DNA of 64,000 bases from Arabidopsis thaliana (GCF_000001735.4 NC_003075.7:17299001-17363000), one strand, 5' to 3'. Shown: positions 47,889-59,579, numbered from the stretch's first letter. Program-made: numbers and translations. Notes: generated by a model not told the origin, from the sequence alone.

Positions 47889-48994
47889 ATGGTGATGATG
47901 AAGAAGCTTTTGTCGAACCGTTTGTTCAATATGTCAAAAACGGCGTCGCAAAGTCTCATGAACTGTCGTACTTCGTCTTCTTCTTCGTTAGCCATGCGAA
48001 CTAGGGTTCCTAAAGATATAGGAGAAGCCACGATTGATCCAGAGCCTGGAGATTTGACGATTTCTCAGAGGTTTTTGAATAAATTCTCCATGAATGGGAT
48101 TGATACGACTTCGAAGATGTCTATTGGGGAGAGTCTGATGGAGAAGCTTAAAGAAATGGATATGAACAAGGATCGGATTCGATTAGACGGACTTTCTCAT
48201 CCGAAGGAGGAGACGTTAGGGCTTACTGTGCAAGACGTGAAGAAGTTGCTAAGAGCAGCAGAGATCGAAGTTATTAAAACGAAGCTGATGGAGACAGGAA
48301 AAATCTGGATTCGTTACTCAGATTTCTTAGGTGTTTGTAGTGATTCTTCTTTGGATCCTTCTCAAGGAGCTTTGATCGCTAAGATGCTTGATGATTCAGG
48401 AAACGTTATCGTTATGGGAAACTCTGTTTGTTTAAGACCTCATCAGGTAACTTCTTCCTCCTCTTTGCTTTTTTTTACCATTTGAATTCTTTTTTGTCTA
48501 TGCAATTCTCTGATAAGGTCTTGTGTGTTGATCAGTTAACCAAATCCATAGAGGGGCTTCTTCCTTTATCACAAATCCATAACCCGAATGACCCAAGAAG
48601 AAAGGAGCTAAATGAGCTTGAAGCTATAAAGACGGTCATTGACCAAAAAGCACATTCTTTGGTGAGAAGAGAGCTTTGGGCTGGTTTGGGTTACTTGATC
48701 ATCCAAACCGCAGGGTTTATGAGGCTAACGTTTTGGGACCTGACATGGGATGTTATGGAACCGATCTGTTTCTATGTCTCATCGGTATATTTCATGGCGG
48801 GTTACACATTTTTCCTCAAGACATCGAGAGAGCCTTCCTTTCAAGGTTTTTACCAAAGCAGGTTTGAGGCTAAACAAAGGAAACTGATGCAATCTGAGGA
48901 TTTTGATGTTGGGAGGTATGATGAGCTGAAAAAGCTGTTTAATCCCAAGCCTTCAGGTGCTGTTCCCAAGATTCTTGGATCTCTACAGAATTGA
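47889..48994 (+). CDS. Mitochondrial calcium uniporter (MCU) pore subunit homologue
   Basis: Exons 47889-48446 and 48536-48994, 338 aa. The N-terminus is Arg/Ser-rich and basic (LLSNRLFNMSKTASQSLMNC), a mitochondrial presequence. An MCU matrix domain and a coiled-coil-prone region (RRKELNELEAIKTVIDQKAH) precede TM1 (about 235-252, GLGYLIIQTAGFMRLTFW). The MCU signature follows at about 257-262 (W-D-V-M-E-P), the DxxE selectivity filter, then TM2 (ICFYVSSVYFMAGYTFFL). It should form a Ca2+ channel in the inner mitochondrial membrane. I recognise it as the At4g36820 product, one of six Arabidopsis MCU genes. The start at 47889 is chosen over an ATG at 47898 (third codon pair) only because it is first; the presequence works with either. 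Confidence 0.95.
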
Positions 48995-50510
48995 TCATTG
49001 GTGTCTCGTTGTCCTACTAACCTGAGAAAGATATATTGACCCCCAAAATTGTGTCAAACTATAATTTTTGAATATTTCATAATCTTTCTAGGAAAATAGG
49101 AAAAAGACAAAAAAAAAAAAAAAAAGTTCTATTAGTGCGGCTTATGTAATTTGGAAGAGTAGATAAAAGAATCGATTGTGATGTAGATTTATAAATTTCA
49201 AGTCTGACTTTCTGAATGTTAAATGTTACAATACTTCCATGCATATGCATATGAGATATCATTACTTTAAACATGTTATCTATACCAAAAACTCAACAAA
49301 ACCTTGTCATTTGAGGCCTAAATCTTAGTTGAAGCCAATTCCGAAATTAGTTTTAGTTTTAACTTAAATGATTTTTAGTTTATAAATTAAACAAGTATAA
49401 CATATGCTTAATGATTGTTTCGGCGGGCTTACATAAATGATTGATAGAACATGTTATGCGTGGGAGTAGTCGTTGTAAGTTCACCGTCCAAGTCTCCTTT
49501 TAATTAATTCACGAGAAATCAACTACGACCGTGTAAATAAAATACTTAGTTTGGTAGGTCAAGAATCACTTCTGGAAAATGAGACTAAAGAAAAGAGTCA
49601 CTTGTGGAAAATACTATCAAGTGGACAAAACCAAATTCCTCATAGTGAAAAAGAGATATATTACACTGTTCCTGCCGCATTTGTTTGGTACGTATCTAAT
49701 ATTTTTGTTTACTCACGTGGTACTATAACGCTTATTGCCAATATAACGATTAGGACAATTTGATTTCTACTAATTTTATTTGATACGTATCAAATATCTT
49801 CTGTCTTAGCTGGTCATCAAATTGTGTGAAATAGTAATTTAATACTAACTCGTTACTGATTACTGATGTAGATTCATCTTCGTAACGATCGCCCGATCCA
49901 TATTCCAATATTTGCATTTTGTTTTACGTAATGCACTCTTTCTCATCTGTAGCTCCTTGAGTAAAACTTAAAACTTAACCATGAAGGCATCTGTAAATTG
50001 ACGCTTGTCTGAATTTCTCAACACCAAACTCTCTTTCGTGTCTAGAGGTTCTTTGGTTTTCCCACCTGCTTTTCGATTATGGTAATGGTCAACTTGACGC
50101 GTACCAAGTTTTCTGATCTTTTTGAAGATATTTCAAATATGGTTTGCTATTTCGATTTTCGACAATAACAGTAAAACCCCATTAAGACCATAAATCTTAA
50201 AAATTTTCATAACCGTTTTACAATATTCATTTATGTAGCCAAATTAAATTTGTCACGTAAATGTGACAATTAATATTGGTCCACATCATTTTGCTTTCAT
50301 GACAAGACCGGCCATTTAGTGACCTACTGTATGTTCTACAACAATTATTGGAAAATGGAAATTAAATATCCCAACAAAAAAAATAAGAGCAGAAACAGAG
50401 ATTCACTTTGCGAAAAAGTCGCACGCACACATATAAAAGACAGGACTAGAGGAACAGAGGAAGAAGAAGAGTCACTGTGATCACCACCACCGTACGATCA
50501 AATTCAAACT
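48995..50510. other. Spacer between uniporter and ELO genes
   Basis: AT-rich. It includes the uniporter 3' UTR with an A-run at about 49110-49126. A TATAAAA at 50432-50438 serves the ELO gene. No other coding sequence is recognised. Confidence 0.5.
50432..50438 (+). promoter_or_regulatory. TATA box of the ELO-family gene
   Basis: TATAAAA, 79 bp upstream of the ATG at 50511. Confidence 0.55.
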
Positions 50511-51380
50511 ATGTCAACGGCTCTGATTAACTCTATTACCTACTTCCTCTCCGAACATCCATACATCGTCGGATTCCGTTGGAGTAACAGCCAATCATGG
50601 GGCTCCACGTGGTCTTTCCTCTTCACATCAATCTCCCTCTATATCGCCGTCTCATCCTCCCTCCACATCCTCCTCTCCGCCGTACGCCGAAGTAACCGTT
50701 CCGTTCCTTTAGGTCACATCCCCGAAATCCACAGCCTTCTCATGTCGATCCTCTCCGCCACCATTTTCGCCGGAATCCTCCTCTCCGCTGCCGCAGAGAT
50801 CCGTGACACACGGTGGTTATGGCGGCGGAGCAAAACCGCCACTCCTCTCCAATGGCTTCTCTGTTTCCCTCTCGGGACTCGTCCCTCTGGTCGTGTCTTC
50901 TTTTGGTCATACGTGTTTTACCTCACGCGCTTTCTCCACATGTTCCGTACGATTTTCGCCGTTTTACGTAGCCGGAGGCTCGCCGTGTCTCAGCTCTTTT
51001 GTAACTCCGTCATGGCCTTCACGTCTTTCCTCTGGCTAGAATTCTCGCAGTCGTACCAGATTCTAGCGATTCTATCGACGACTCTGGTTTACTCGGTGGT
51101 TTACGGTTATAGATTCTGGACCGGGTTTGGTTTACCCGGTTCGGCTTTCCCTTCGTTTGTGGTGAATTGTCAGTTGGTTCTCGTGGGCTGTAATCTCGTG
51201 TCTCACGCTGGGGTTCTTACGATGCACCTCTTTAAAGGTGGATGCAATGGGATTGGCGCGTGGGGTTTAAACTCGGTTCTCAACGGTGCGATTTTGTTGC
51301 TTTTTCTTAACTTTTATGTGAGAATGCATTCGCCAATGCGACGCCATATTAATAAAATGAATAGCCAACGTAACGCTTAA
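50511..51380 (+). CDS. ELO-family membrane protein (HOS3-1-like fatty-acid elongase homologue)
   Basis: Intronless, 289 aa. It has six to seven hydrophobic segments: STWSFLFTSISLYIAVSSSL, LLMSILSATIFAGILLSAAA, QLFCNSVMAFTSFLWLEFSQ, ILAILSTTLVYSVVYGYRFW, FVVNCQLVLVGCNLVSHAGV and LNSVLNGAILLLFLNFYVRM. ELO landmarks are VFFWSYVFYLTRFLHMFRT and VVYGYRFW. ELO proteins condense malonyl-CoA with acyl-CoA in the ER for very-long-chain fatty acids or sphingolipids. The canonical HXXHH catalytic box of yeast and animal elongases is not seen; the expected place reads LAVSQLFCNSVMAF. The protein may therefore work differently from classical ELOs. I recognise it as the At4g36830 product. Confidence 0.92.
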   Translation: MSTALINSITYFLSEHPYIVGFRWSNSQSWGSTWSFLFTSISLYIAVSSSLHILLSAVRRSNRSVPLGHIPEIHSLLMSILSATIFAGILLSAAAEIRDTRWLWRRSKTATPLQWLLCFPLGTRPSGRVFFWSYVFYLTRFLHMFRTIFAVLRSRRLAVSQLFCNSVMAFTSFLWLEFSQSYQILAILSTTLVYSVVYGYRFWTGFGLPGSAFPSFVVNCQLVLVGCNLVSHAGVLTMHLFKGGCNGIGAWGLNSVLNGAILLLFLNFYVRMHSPMRRHINKMNSQRNA

Positions 51381-51736
51381 GAATTAATTGATCCTTTTTA
51401 CTAGTTTTTACTTTTTACTCAATAAAACAAATCTAATCTTCTTTTTTGTCTTTCACTTTTAAAACTGAAGTATAATCTAATTTGTTTTCTAATAACTAAA
51501 ATGTTCTGCGTCTAGGTCTGTACATCTTCTCAAACCGGGACAATTTTTTTTTTATAAACCATCGATCTCTGACTTTGCATGAGATATTTTACATTTGAAC
51601 TATTGGCTCTTAGTTAACGCAATCTAGTTCTTGTTTTTCATTCTTTTAAATCTAGTTTTGTGTTTTTTAAGTGGAAAGAAATTATGTCGATTATTTATAA
51701 ATATATCTTTAAAAATATTTATTTATTTCATAAGAG
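51381..51736. other. ELO 3' flank
   Basis: AT-rich 3' UTR and spacer up to the start of a kelch-like gene fragment. Nothing else is visible. Confidence 0.45.
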
Positions 51737-52000
51737 GTTTTTGATCCAAAGACTCAAACTTGGGGTAACTTTATGACGTAGATATACCACAATACCCACC
51801 AAAATGTGGTGATAGAGGAAACAAAGGTTTACATGGTGGATCATGGACGAGGATGATCAAAAGCTTATACTCTTTACCAAGTGAAAATGCATTTTGGATA
51901 AGAGGAAAAATTATTAAAAGCGAGAAAACATAATATGGTTTGAGACTGATGTGTTAGATTGTAAGAGCTGCAATTGTATCTCTCTACTTGGGGACACACT
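51737..52000 (+). pseudogene. Degraded kelch gene fragment
   Basis: This segment aligns with 53266 onward of the kelch gene 1.5 kb downstream: it keeps TTTGATCCA, CAAACTTGGGGTA, GTGGTGATAGAGGA, AAGGTTTAC, CCAAGTGAA and CAATTGTATCTCTCT in the same order. Translation gives a kelch blade start (FDPKTQTWGNF) then an in-frame TAG, with further stops and small indels. It is a partial, non-functional copy of the second kelch half, older than or independent from the downstream copy. Confidence 0.7.
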
Positions 52001-52030
52001 TTTGATTTTCTATTTACCGTTTGAATGCCG

Positions 52031-52092
52031 TATAAGGAAATGTACAGGTCAAACGAATATGGTCGAGTGTTCGCCTTAGACCATTGTATAAG
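52031..52092 (-). pseudogene. Fragment of DAR1-like 3' end
   Basis: About 60 bp here match the last codons and stop region of DAR1 at 59577-59638 (blocks TAAGGAAATGTAC, GAATATGGTCGAG, GTTCGCCT and AGACCAT), in the same orientation, with several substitutions. It corresponds to the C-terminal [10 protein letters not shown] part and is flanked by the kelch fragment, so it is a captured or duplicated scrap. Confidence 0.65.
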
Positions 52093-52681
52093 GAAATGAA
52101 CTATGTCGACTATATTTAATATTTGGGCCTAGTATAATATTACTACACTTAATCAAAGTTAAGGCATTTATAACTGTAGAACAAGATGGGCCTAAGGCCA
52201 CGGTTTTCTACTTAACTAGGCACACATATGACATATCCCATAGTAAAAAAGCTTACATAATAAGGCCCACATCTGAAATCTGATTCTCCACTGTAAAAAT
52301 AAAATCCTCTTAAGCTCTCGATCGATGGTTCTGCAATCTCACAAACCAGAAACAAAGAGTCCAGGCTCTTGCAACCAACCGCGGAACTTGTTGAAAGGCG
52401 ACGAGGAGAGAGAATTTCAAATCTCTCCAGATCAAAGTGAAACACAAGTACAACAAGTAACCGACAAAGTGAAGCGCAAGTACTTGTTTCTTTCCTTTTC
52501 CTTTAATATTTGTTAATTTGAGAAAAGTAAAAACCATAAAATATATATAGTTTCTGTCCGAATCGGCCTATCTTCACAAAATCTCGATTCCAATCAAGAA
52601 TTTATGGCAAGAAAGGTCGATCAATCAATCAGATGATTATGGATCTAGAGATCTCTAAATTTGTGTTGTTGTGAATTGAGA
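52093..52681. other. Spacer upstream of the kelch pseudogene
   Basis: Contains a 63-codon open frame at 52325-52516 (hydrophilic, Gln/Lys/Glu-rich, no domain recognised) followed by AT-rich DNA. It may be part of the same gene-fragment mosaic. Confidence 0.35.
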
Positions 52682-53882
52682 ATGCGAGAGCATTCGACGA
52701 TGTACAATTACGCCCCCGAAGTGCCACCGCAAAGTAAAAGGAAGAAGACGATGAATGAGGCGTCTCCGTCGTGGTCTGGATTACCGGATTCTGTGGCTGT
52801 GAGTTGCATGGCTCGCGTCTCGAGATTGGACCAAACAGCCTTATCTCTCGCTCCAAGAAATACCGCTCTCTCGTAACATCCCCTGAGCTCTGCAGCACGC
52901 GATCGCTGATTGGTTGCACTGAGCCATCTTTCTTCGTCTGCTTGCGCATCTTACCTGATCCAACCCCTCGCTGGTTCGTCCTTACGGGTAGTCGTCGACT
53001 GAGGCCGGTCCCATCGCACCCCTATCAGGCTCCGGAATCATCTTCTTTTGTGGTAGTGAATTGGGGGATCTATGTTATGTAATCGGTGGAATCATAAACG
53101 GCAATCCCACTTCCGATGTCTTGTTCCTCAACTGTTTTTCTCAGACATGGCACCGCGTCCCGTCTATGAAGATGGCTCGTGCTTCCGCATCGGCAAGCCT
53201 CATAGACGGGAAGATCTACGTTTTTGGAGGGTGCCCAGAGGACGCTGATTCCTCAAACTGGGCGGAGGTATTCGATCCAGTTTACCAAACTTGGGGTATA
53301 TTTAATACGCCGAAGATGGCCCATAGTATCAACCAAAGTGTGGTGATAGAGGAGAAGAAGGTTTACGCCGTGGATGAGGAGGACCAAAGCTTTAGCTTCT
53401 TGCCAAGTGAAGGTAGAATCTGGAAAAGCGGAAAAAAAGATTCTAAGGTAGGAAGTAGACACGATTGGTGTGTCATTGGGAAATTACTATACTGTCGTGC
53501 TACTCGCGGTAGAATACTATGGTGCCAACCAGATGAGTTGGACTGGAAAGAGGTAAAAGGTTTGGAACAGCTACAATTGTATCTCTCTGGTACAAGATAC
53601 ATCTTCAGACGTACCTCTGATAAACGACCGTCAAAGACCAACGTCAAATATGATATTAGAAAAATCTCTAGTAACTCTGCTGGGAACATTGTCATCTTCG
53701 GGAACGCACATATTGGAGACCCTGAGTGTGTGGAGCTTTGGTCTGCCGAGATTTCCATGGAGAGGCGCGAGGGAGGTGAGATTTGGGGGAAGATTGAGTG
53801 GTCCAATGTTGTCTTCAAACTTGATCCTCTCTCAAACTCATATAGCGTTGATGTCTTATTTTCTGCTTCTGTCCATTTGTGA
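52682..53882 (+). pseudogene. F-box/kelch-repeat gene broken by two frameshifts
   Basis: Three frames are needed to read one F-box/kelch protein. Frame 1 from the ATG at 52682 gives the F-box start (WSGLPDSVAVSCMARVSRLD). Near 52848-52852 the frame shifts (consistent with loss of 1 nt) to SKKYRSLVTSPELCSTRSLI and PTPRWFVLT. At 53071-53080 TATGT is tandemly duplicated (+5 nt), creating a stop; the third frame resumes with the first kelch blade (VIGGIINGNPTSDVLFL) and continues through SASLIDGKIYVFGGC to the stop at 53882. F-box/kelch proteins are SCF substrate receptors. An annotation pipeline might call only the 273-aa kelch part from 53061 (At4g36840). Without an F-box that product could not join an SCF complex. 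Confidence 0.8.
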
Positions 53883-54414
53883 TATATTCATTCCAATATT
53901 TATTTGTATTGCATATTACTCAACGAATCAGATTGTGGGATATAAGCATATAGTAGGCAATTAATCATTTAACAGTAACAACATAACAGTTAGAGCCTCT
54001 TTCTTTTAAGAGGTATGTGGTGGAATTTGATGCTGAATTCTCATTAATGACTCGTTACCAACATAACAGGTAAAACCAACGTATCTTGACCCTTCTAGAA
54101 GCTAAGCCTCTCTATGCTTGTGCATCCTCAACTGCTATAGCAGCATGCATGATGCTTCAGCTGCTCATGAGTGTGTAGGAGCTGCAGAAAACTAATCTTG
54201 GACTCCTCCTATAAGGATCACACCCAAGGAGAATCTTGGTGACCAGGTTTTTGTGTGGAAGGAAAATGCTGCTTTTGTTGCGTATAGATTTTGAGGAAAC
54301 AGAAAGCAGTTTTAGTGAACATATAATAATTAGGTTTTATATGCATACACTATGAAATCAATAATACTTAAGATCAAAAGAAAATCAAATTATCCTTGTA
54401 ACATAAATAGTGAT
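53883..54414. other. Spacer, PQ-loop 3' flank
   Basis: 54000-54300 is less AT-rich than its surroundings and looks like decayed coding or transcribed sequence, but I recognise no protein in any frame. The part next to 54414 is the PQ-loop gene 3' UTR. Confidence 0.4.
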
Positions 54415-56822
54415 TCACGAAACAAAAGTTTTGCTTGCTTCCACATAGTCTCCATAGGCGTCTTCTTCTCTGCTTTCCAAGCTCTTTATCCTGCAATACT
54501 TGTAGTAGATATACTGCAGTATTATCTGTTTTGATTTTTCGAATTAAGGTAGCAAAGCTCAACCTAATGGCAATAAGATAACTTGTTTTCCACGTTGAGA
54601 CTGTGCAAATGGTTAGAAAAGGATACAAATAGATCTAGTACGACGCAGACAATAGCATCAAGCAACCAAGGAAGGTTTGGTTTGATGTTGTCCCATTCAG
54701 TTGTTCGGACAAGAATACTACCAACATATGTTGCATTGGCTACTAGCGCGAAGATGAACATCAGTGGATTCAAACCCTGCCAAATATCAAAACATACTGT
54801 TTGTTAGATCGCATACCACAATAACATTTAAAGTATACATAAGGGAATATCTGTTGGTTGACTTGTAGTTTTAGTTTTTTTTTACCTCGACGCTTCCTCT
54901 TTTGATCTAGTTGTAGAGAAAAAAAAAAAAAAGATTAGTATCCAATATCATAAACAAGAAGCCAAGAAGAAGTAAATCAAGATTTGCTAAAGATGGCTTA
55001 CGTTGAGCCAAATCTGAGGAATGCGACCGCCCATGTAAATGGCGGCCATTAGCCATCCCAACCATTGTCCCAACGCGCTATGCTCTACTATTCTTTCCTG
55101 CACAAAGACAACAATGTTTTGATATCATTTTCTCGCATTTCACTCATACCTTTAAAACAACAAAATGCTATATGTGTCACACACGTTTAGAAGCCGTCTG
55201 CTTGAAGCATGTGCATATTTTTCCGCTAAGCTCTTTGCCTGAAGCGGAAGACTAGCCGATGCAGCCAAAAACGTTCCAAAACCTGCCTGAGAAAAAGAAG
55301 TCCAAAATGGGTCAATATTTGTTCTCTTAGCTTAAAGTGATTTTAAGTTGGCTAAGTTAAAAAGAAATTACAAACCTGTCTAGGTATTGGCCTTGGTTTT
55401 GTAATGGTTTTAGCCGTTATGACAGGACACGTCGACATTGTCTCATCTTCGTCCGATGACGAACCATCATTGTCGATTGCCAGAGCCGAAGGGCCACTCT
55501 TAGCCACTCGAAAATACGATGTTCTTAAGGGAGGTGTGCCACTTCCGGCCAACGATCTCGCCGACCTGAACAAATAGCCCCCCGCAAAACCACTTGTCAG
55601 TTGTCACAATTGAATATAGAGAGCGGACATATATATTCTATGATATAAGAAAATTGAGAAAGCTAAAGGATAGGTTCGAGATTTTATCAGCAATTATGTA
55701 ATTATTTTATGAAAAAAATCGTTACCCTTTCCCTCTGTTTCTTCAAAAGCTTGAGAAAACGACAAGAAAAAACAGAGTATGCAGGGGAAAGCATATAATA
55801 ATAAAATATACGAAGCTTTTGTCACAAACTTTAACTTATTTGTAGACAAATTAGAGTAAATAAAATATGATTTATGTTTAATAATCCGTACGTGTAATAG
55901 AACTCTCTCCGAGAAGAATCTTTGTAAGATCCTCCTGGGATGGAAATAGCAGATCCCATCGTCTTTGGTGGTTTCAATGGTCTCTTCTCTTCATCTTCCT
56001 CATCCTTAACAAAAAAAAAAAACCCTCATTATGATAATCAACACCTAAAAATGTAATCAACTCTTATAATTATTACCTTTTGACAAATCTTGGTACGTCT
56101 ATGTCTACAAAGTTTGTAGATGTAATCGTAGTAAATAGTCTGGATCACCAATACTACAGTGCTCACTGTGTAAAGCTATAGAGAGAGGAAAAAAAAATAG
56201 TTACGGGGCTGATTTGTAAATAGAATAAAATAAAGCGGTCGAATAAAATAAATAAATCCGAACAATTGACGCTAATTTTAATAGAAGCGACACGTAAGCT
56301 TTGTAGCGACATATGTTTATTTATGCGGCGAGAAGACGGTGATGTTACCAAGGCTGTGTAGAACTGAGTCGGCAACTACACAATTCAAAATAAGATAAAC
56401 AATGAGAAAACAATAATAAGACATGAAAATAATTATGTACTATAGATGTTTTGTGTATCTTACAGTAGCTGGTTCAAGAAGACAACCGACGAGATTGAAG
56501 ATATCACTGCACCGATTGATAAAATTCATATAAAATAACGTTAGGGAAAGAGAGAGATTATGATAACAAAGAAGAACTTGAGATGGTGTACGGACCCGGC
56601 GACCCAAGCGAGGAGGAAGGAGAGAGAGACACCGTTACTTGACTTTGTACGGAAGTTAGTGATGACCTGAGGAATCTCTGCGACTCCCCAACAGAGGAGG
56701 CTAGCGATTCCAAGTGCGAATGAAACGTCGTCGTTTAAGTTACAGAGACAGTCATCGAAGTATATCTCTACCCATCTCACGCATGTCTTCTTCTCCTTCA
56801 AGCAGTAACCTAAAGACACCAT
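54415..56822 (-). CDS. PQ-loop repeat membrane protein (vacuolar/lysosomal cationic amino-acid transporter-like)
   Basis: Eleven exons: 56822-56596, 56506-56464, 56375-56349, 56175-56077, 56004-55892, 55565-55376, 55286-55185, 55097-55002, 54906-54886, 54776-54627, 54525-54415; 392 aa in all, with microexons of 27 and 21 nt. There are two PQ-loops: WGVAEIPQVITNFRTKSSNG (Pro-Gln at 51-52) and MGGRIPQIWLNIKRGSVEGL (Pro-Gln at about 294-295), each spanning helices. Between them is a long cytosolic loop rich in Ser, Asp and Glu. Seven helices are expected. It belongs with yeast Ypq1-3 and animal PQLC2, exporters of basic amino acids from vacuole or lysosome; that function is inferred for this plant member (At4g36850 product). 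A minus-strand TATAAAA at 56921-56915 lies about 95 bp upstream of the ATG. Confidence 0.95.
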
Positions 56823-56914
56823 ATGTCTCTTTGTTTAGGTCTTCTCTCTCTATATATGTTATATATGTCTTACTCTGTCTGTGTGTATGTCTCTCTCCCT
56901 CGGAGGTTCTTGAT

Positions 56915-56921
56915 TATTTTA
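56915..56921 (-). promoter_or_regulatory. TATA box of the PQ-loop gene
   Basis: TATAAAA on the minus strand, about 95 bp before the ATG at 56822. Confidence 0.5.
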
Positions 56922-59579
56922 TAGGATTATGGGTGAGGAAAATGACAAATCATAAGGAGATAGGGGAGAGAGATATCTGTAAATACATGTATTCATTCAT
57001 ATACTTGGGACCATTTATTTTACTTCGTATATTTTACCCACCATATCTAAGCTTGTTACGTTATACTTTATTGTAATGTTTCGAATCATTACATTATTAA
57101 TCTTATAATATAGTTCTTTGATTGCTTTACTTTTGGATTAACAAGCATTAACAAGTTGTTAATGTTAAGGTGATTAATAATTATCAAGGGCACATAAAAA
57201 CAAGAGATTTCAAAAATTAAAGTTGGAGGGTGGAGAAAACAGTCGACCTATGATTAATGAGCATATTCTCTTTTATCTTTTGATGCTCTGCTGAATCTCA
57301 GATGTTCAGCCTTTTTAGTACGGTTTATTAGGTATATTCTTTTTCACGATTCTCCAACATTTTGGTATACATTTCTGCGAAATATATATAACCTAAGCCC
57401 TAAGAAATTGTTTTCGTCGTCATACATATATGTTTTTAATGTTCTTTCAGTAATCCTAATCCATTGGCCGAAAATGTATGCAATAGTTAAAACCACATCT
57501 AATCCGGTTTGGTTATGTTTTGTACTGATTATTCAAATCAAAGTGTACGAGAACTTAATTGGAGTAAACTCCATGATGTTGACATTTTATGGTATAAAAG
57601 ATGCTGTAAAAGCTTTACAACATTATTGATTAAGCAACTTGCATTTTGTAGTTTACTTGCCTATTGATGTTAATGAATCTGGAAAAGCCCGACAAAGTTG
57701 TACATTTGTAACTTTGTGGCGTAGCCACCATATTCGTGCGATTGGCTGCCCCCAAAACAACGGTCCACATTTTTACTGAACCAGGAATTTAAAATTTATT
57801 TTATTTTTGAATGAAGGTGCCAAAGCCAAATAGCCTGCTTAGTGCTGACTGCGTGGTGGCATCATGTTACGATGATGACGACATCTTTCATGAACCGACT
57901 TTCGAATTTAATGACATCTTTTAATGACACCTTGGTGAACTGTTTTGCATAAATTTCAAGTTAGTTAAAAAAAAAAGGGAAGATAGTTCTGTATATAATG
58001 TTGCAGTTTTGATTTGTTTCTCAAACACTAAAAACCAAAATTAAAATTTTGCAACCTTCAAATTATACTTTACAACTTTTTCAAAAGGCAATAGAATAAT
58101 TTCAAGATTAGCTAGTGGATTAATGAAATTCTCTGGTTCATGAATTCTGAAATAACAAAAAAAAAAGAAAAAGAAACAAAGGTTAATACGTTTTGTCACG
58201 TTACGTCGTTTTTGCCCTCGACAAGACATTATGAACGATCAATTCATTAGCCCTAATTCTAAATGACGAGTACTCTACCAACCATTAATTTTGTTAACAT
58301 CATACGATATAATGTTGACGAATGACGATAATATCTAGAAAAAATTGAATTCTTAGAGGTGACTTTTAAAATATGTCATACCAAAGAAATATATCATGTC
58401 CACTAAAACGTCTTCACTTTAATCGATCGTAAAAACATCAAGAATCCGTTTGCTCTCCCTCTCCAACATGAGTATCCTCATTTTTTTTTAACAAAAACTT
58501 TTTAATATATACTTTAAAATTAGATTTCAATATTAGCAAAAAACCATTAATTTCTATATCGATGAATAAAATTTTGATTTGGTTATAAGAAAAAACATTA
58601 GCTTAAATAAAATTTGTTGAAACATAAACGCTTGATAGAGAAAATGTTTTAGAAAAAAAAACCAAAGAGAGAAGAAAGAAACGGCGACGAGGCGCCGCGA
58701 CAAGTTGGATGAGGAAGTGGGAAACACGTGTGAATATATCATCCTATCTCTCTATGTTTATCCTCATATCCCACATCTTCACAATGTTTTTTGTATCTCT
58801 TTATCATCATTTGTTGATAATGTCTAATATTTATATTTGGAAATTAATGATTGACAATTGACTTGAGACGTTTTCGTTTTTTATACTCTAGAGAATTGAC
58901 TGAACATCTCGATCGAGAGAACTCATCTTCCCATAATACTAAGTTACTTGAATGTTGTTTTACACGATCTTGTAGACCATAGTAGTTTTGATCAACAAAA
59001 TATCATTTTACAAACGATAGAAAGATAGAGAGCATGGAGTGTATTTTTTCACAATGTCTGTATTTTAATTAACAGATGGCAAGCATGCATACTATAATAT
59101 TAATCTAGTTAGACAGGTCAATATGAGGATACTTCTACATTCTACATATTTGACCTTCGTCCTCTCAGCGAATAGAAGAGCCATAATATACAGTACATAT
59201 TATGATATAATGTGGAATTGTGGATATACAAGTCTATCCATTTTCGGATTTTCCTTATCTTTCATACTTTTATCCACTGGTCCAGATATGATGAAGTCAA
59301 ACTAGTGATTGTAGTAATTTAGATTTTGAAAACAGAATAATTTGCTATCTAAGAAATAACAAGCAAAACGTTTGGCAAAAAAAGATAAAAACCAAGCCAA
59401 GAATTTTTGGTCTTGTTTCTTGACTCTTGATTTTTTACTTAAAAAGTGGAAACTTTATGACACTTAAATGTGTGTATTGTTGTAACCTATACATTTTTCT
59501 TTTTCTTTTCTTCTCAAGTCTATACTCTAAAAAACTATAACAAAGCTTGTTTTCTCTCTTTTTATAGTTTAAATTCCAT
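56922..59579. other. Spacer between PQ-loop gene and DAR1
   Basis: About 2.7 kb of AT-rich DNA with only short open frames (the longest, 73 codons at 57408, shows no domain). The end near 59579 carries the DAR1 3' UTR. No repeat array or RNA gene is recognised. Confidence 0.5.

Noticed and set aside
52771..53082. An independent 103-aa gene
   Set aside because: It is the middle frame of the broken F-box/kelch gene; its residues fit between the F-box and the first kelch blade.
57408..57629. 73-codon open frame in the PQ-loop/DAR1 spacer
   Set aside because: Hydrophobic AT-rich chance frame, no domain, no promoter or splice context.
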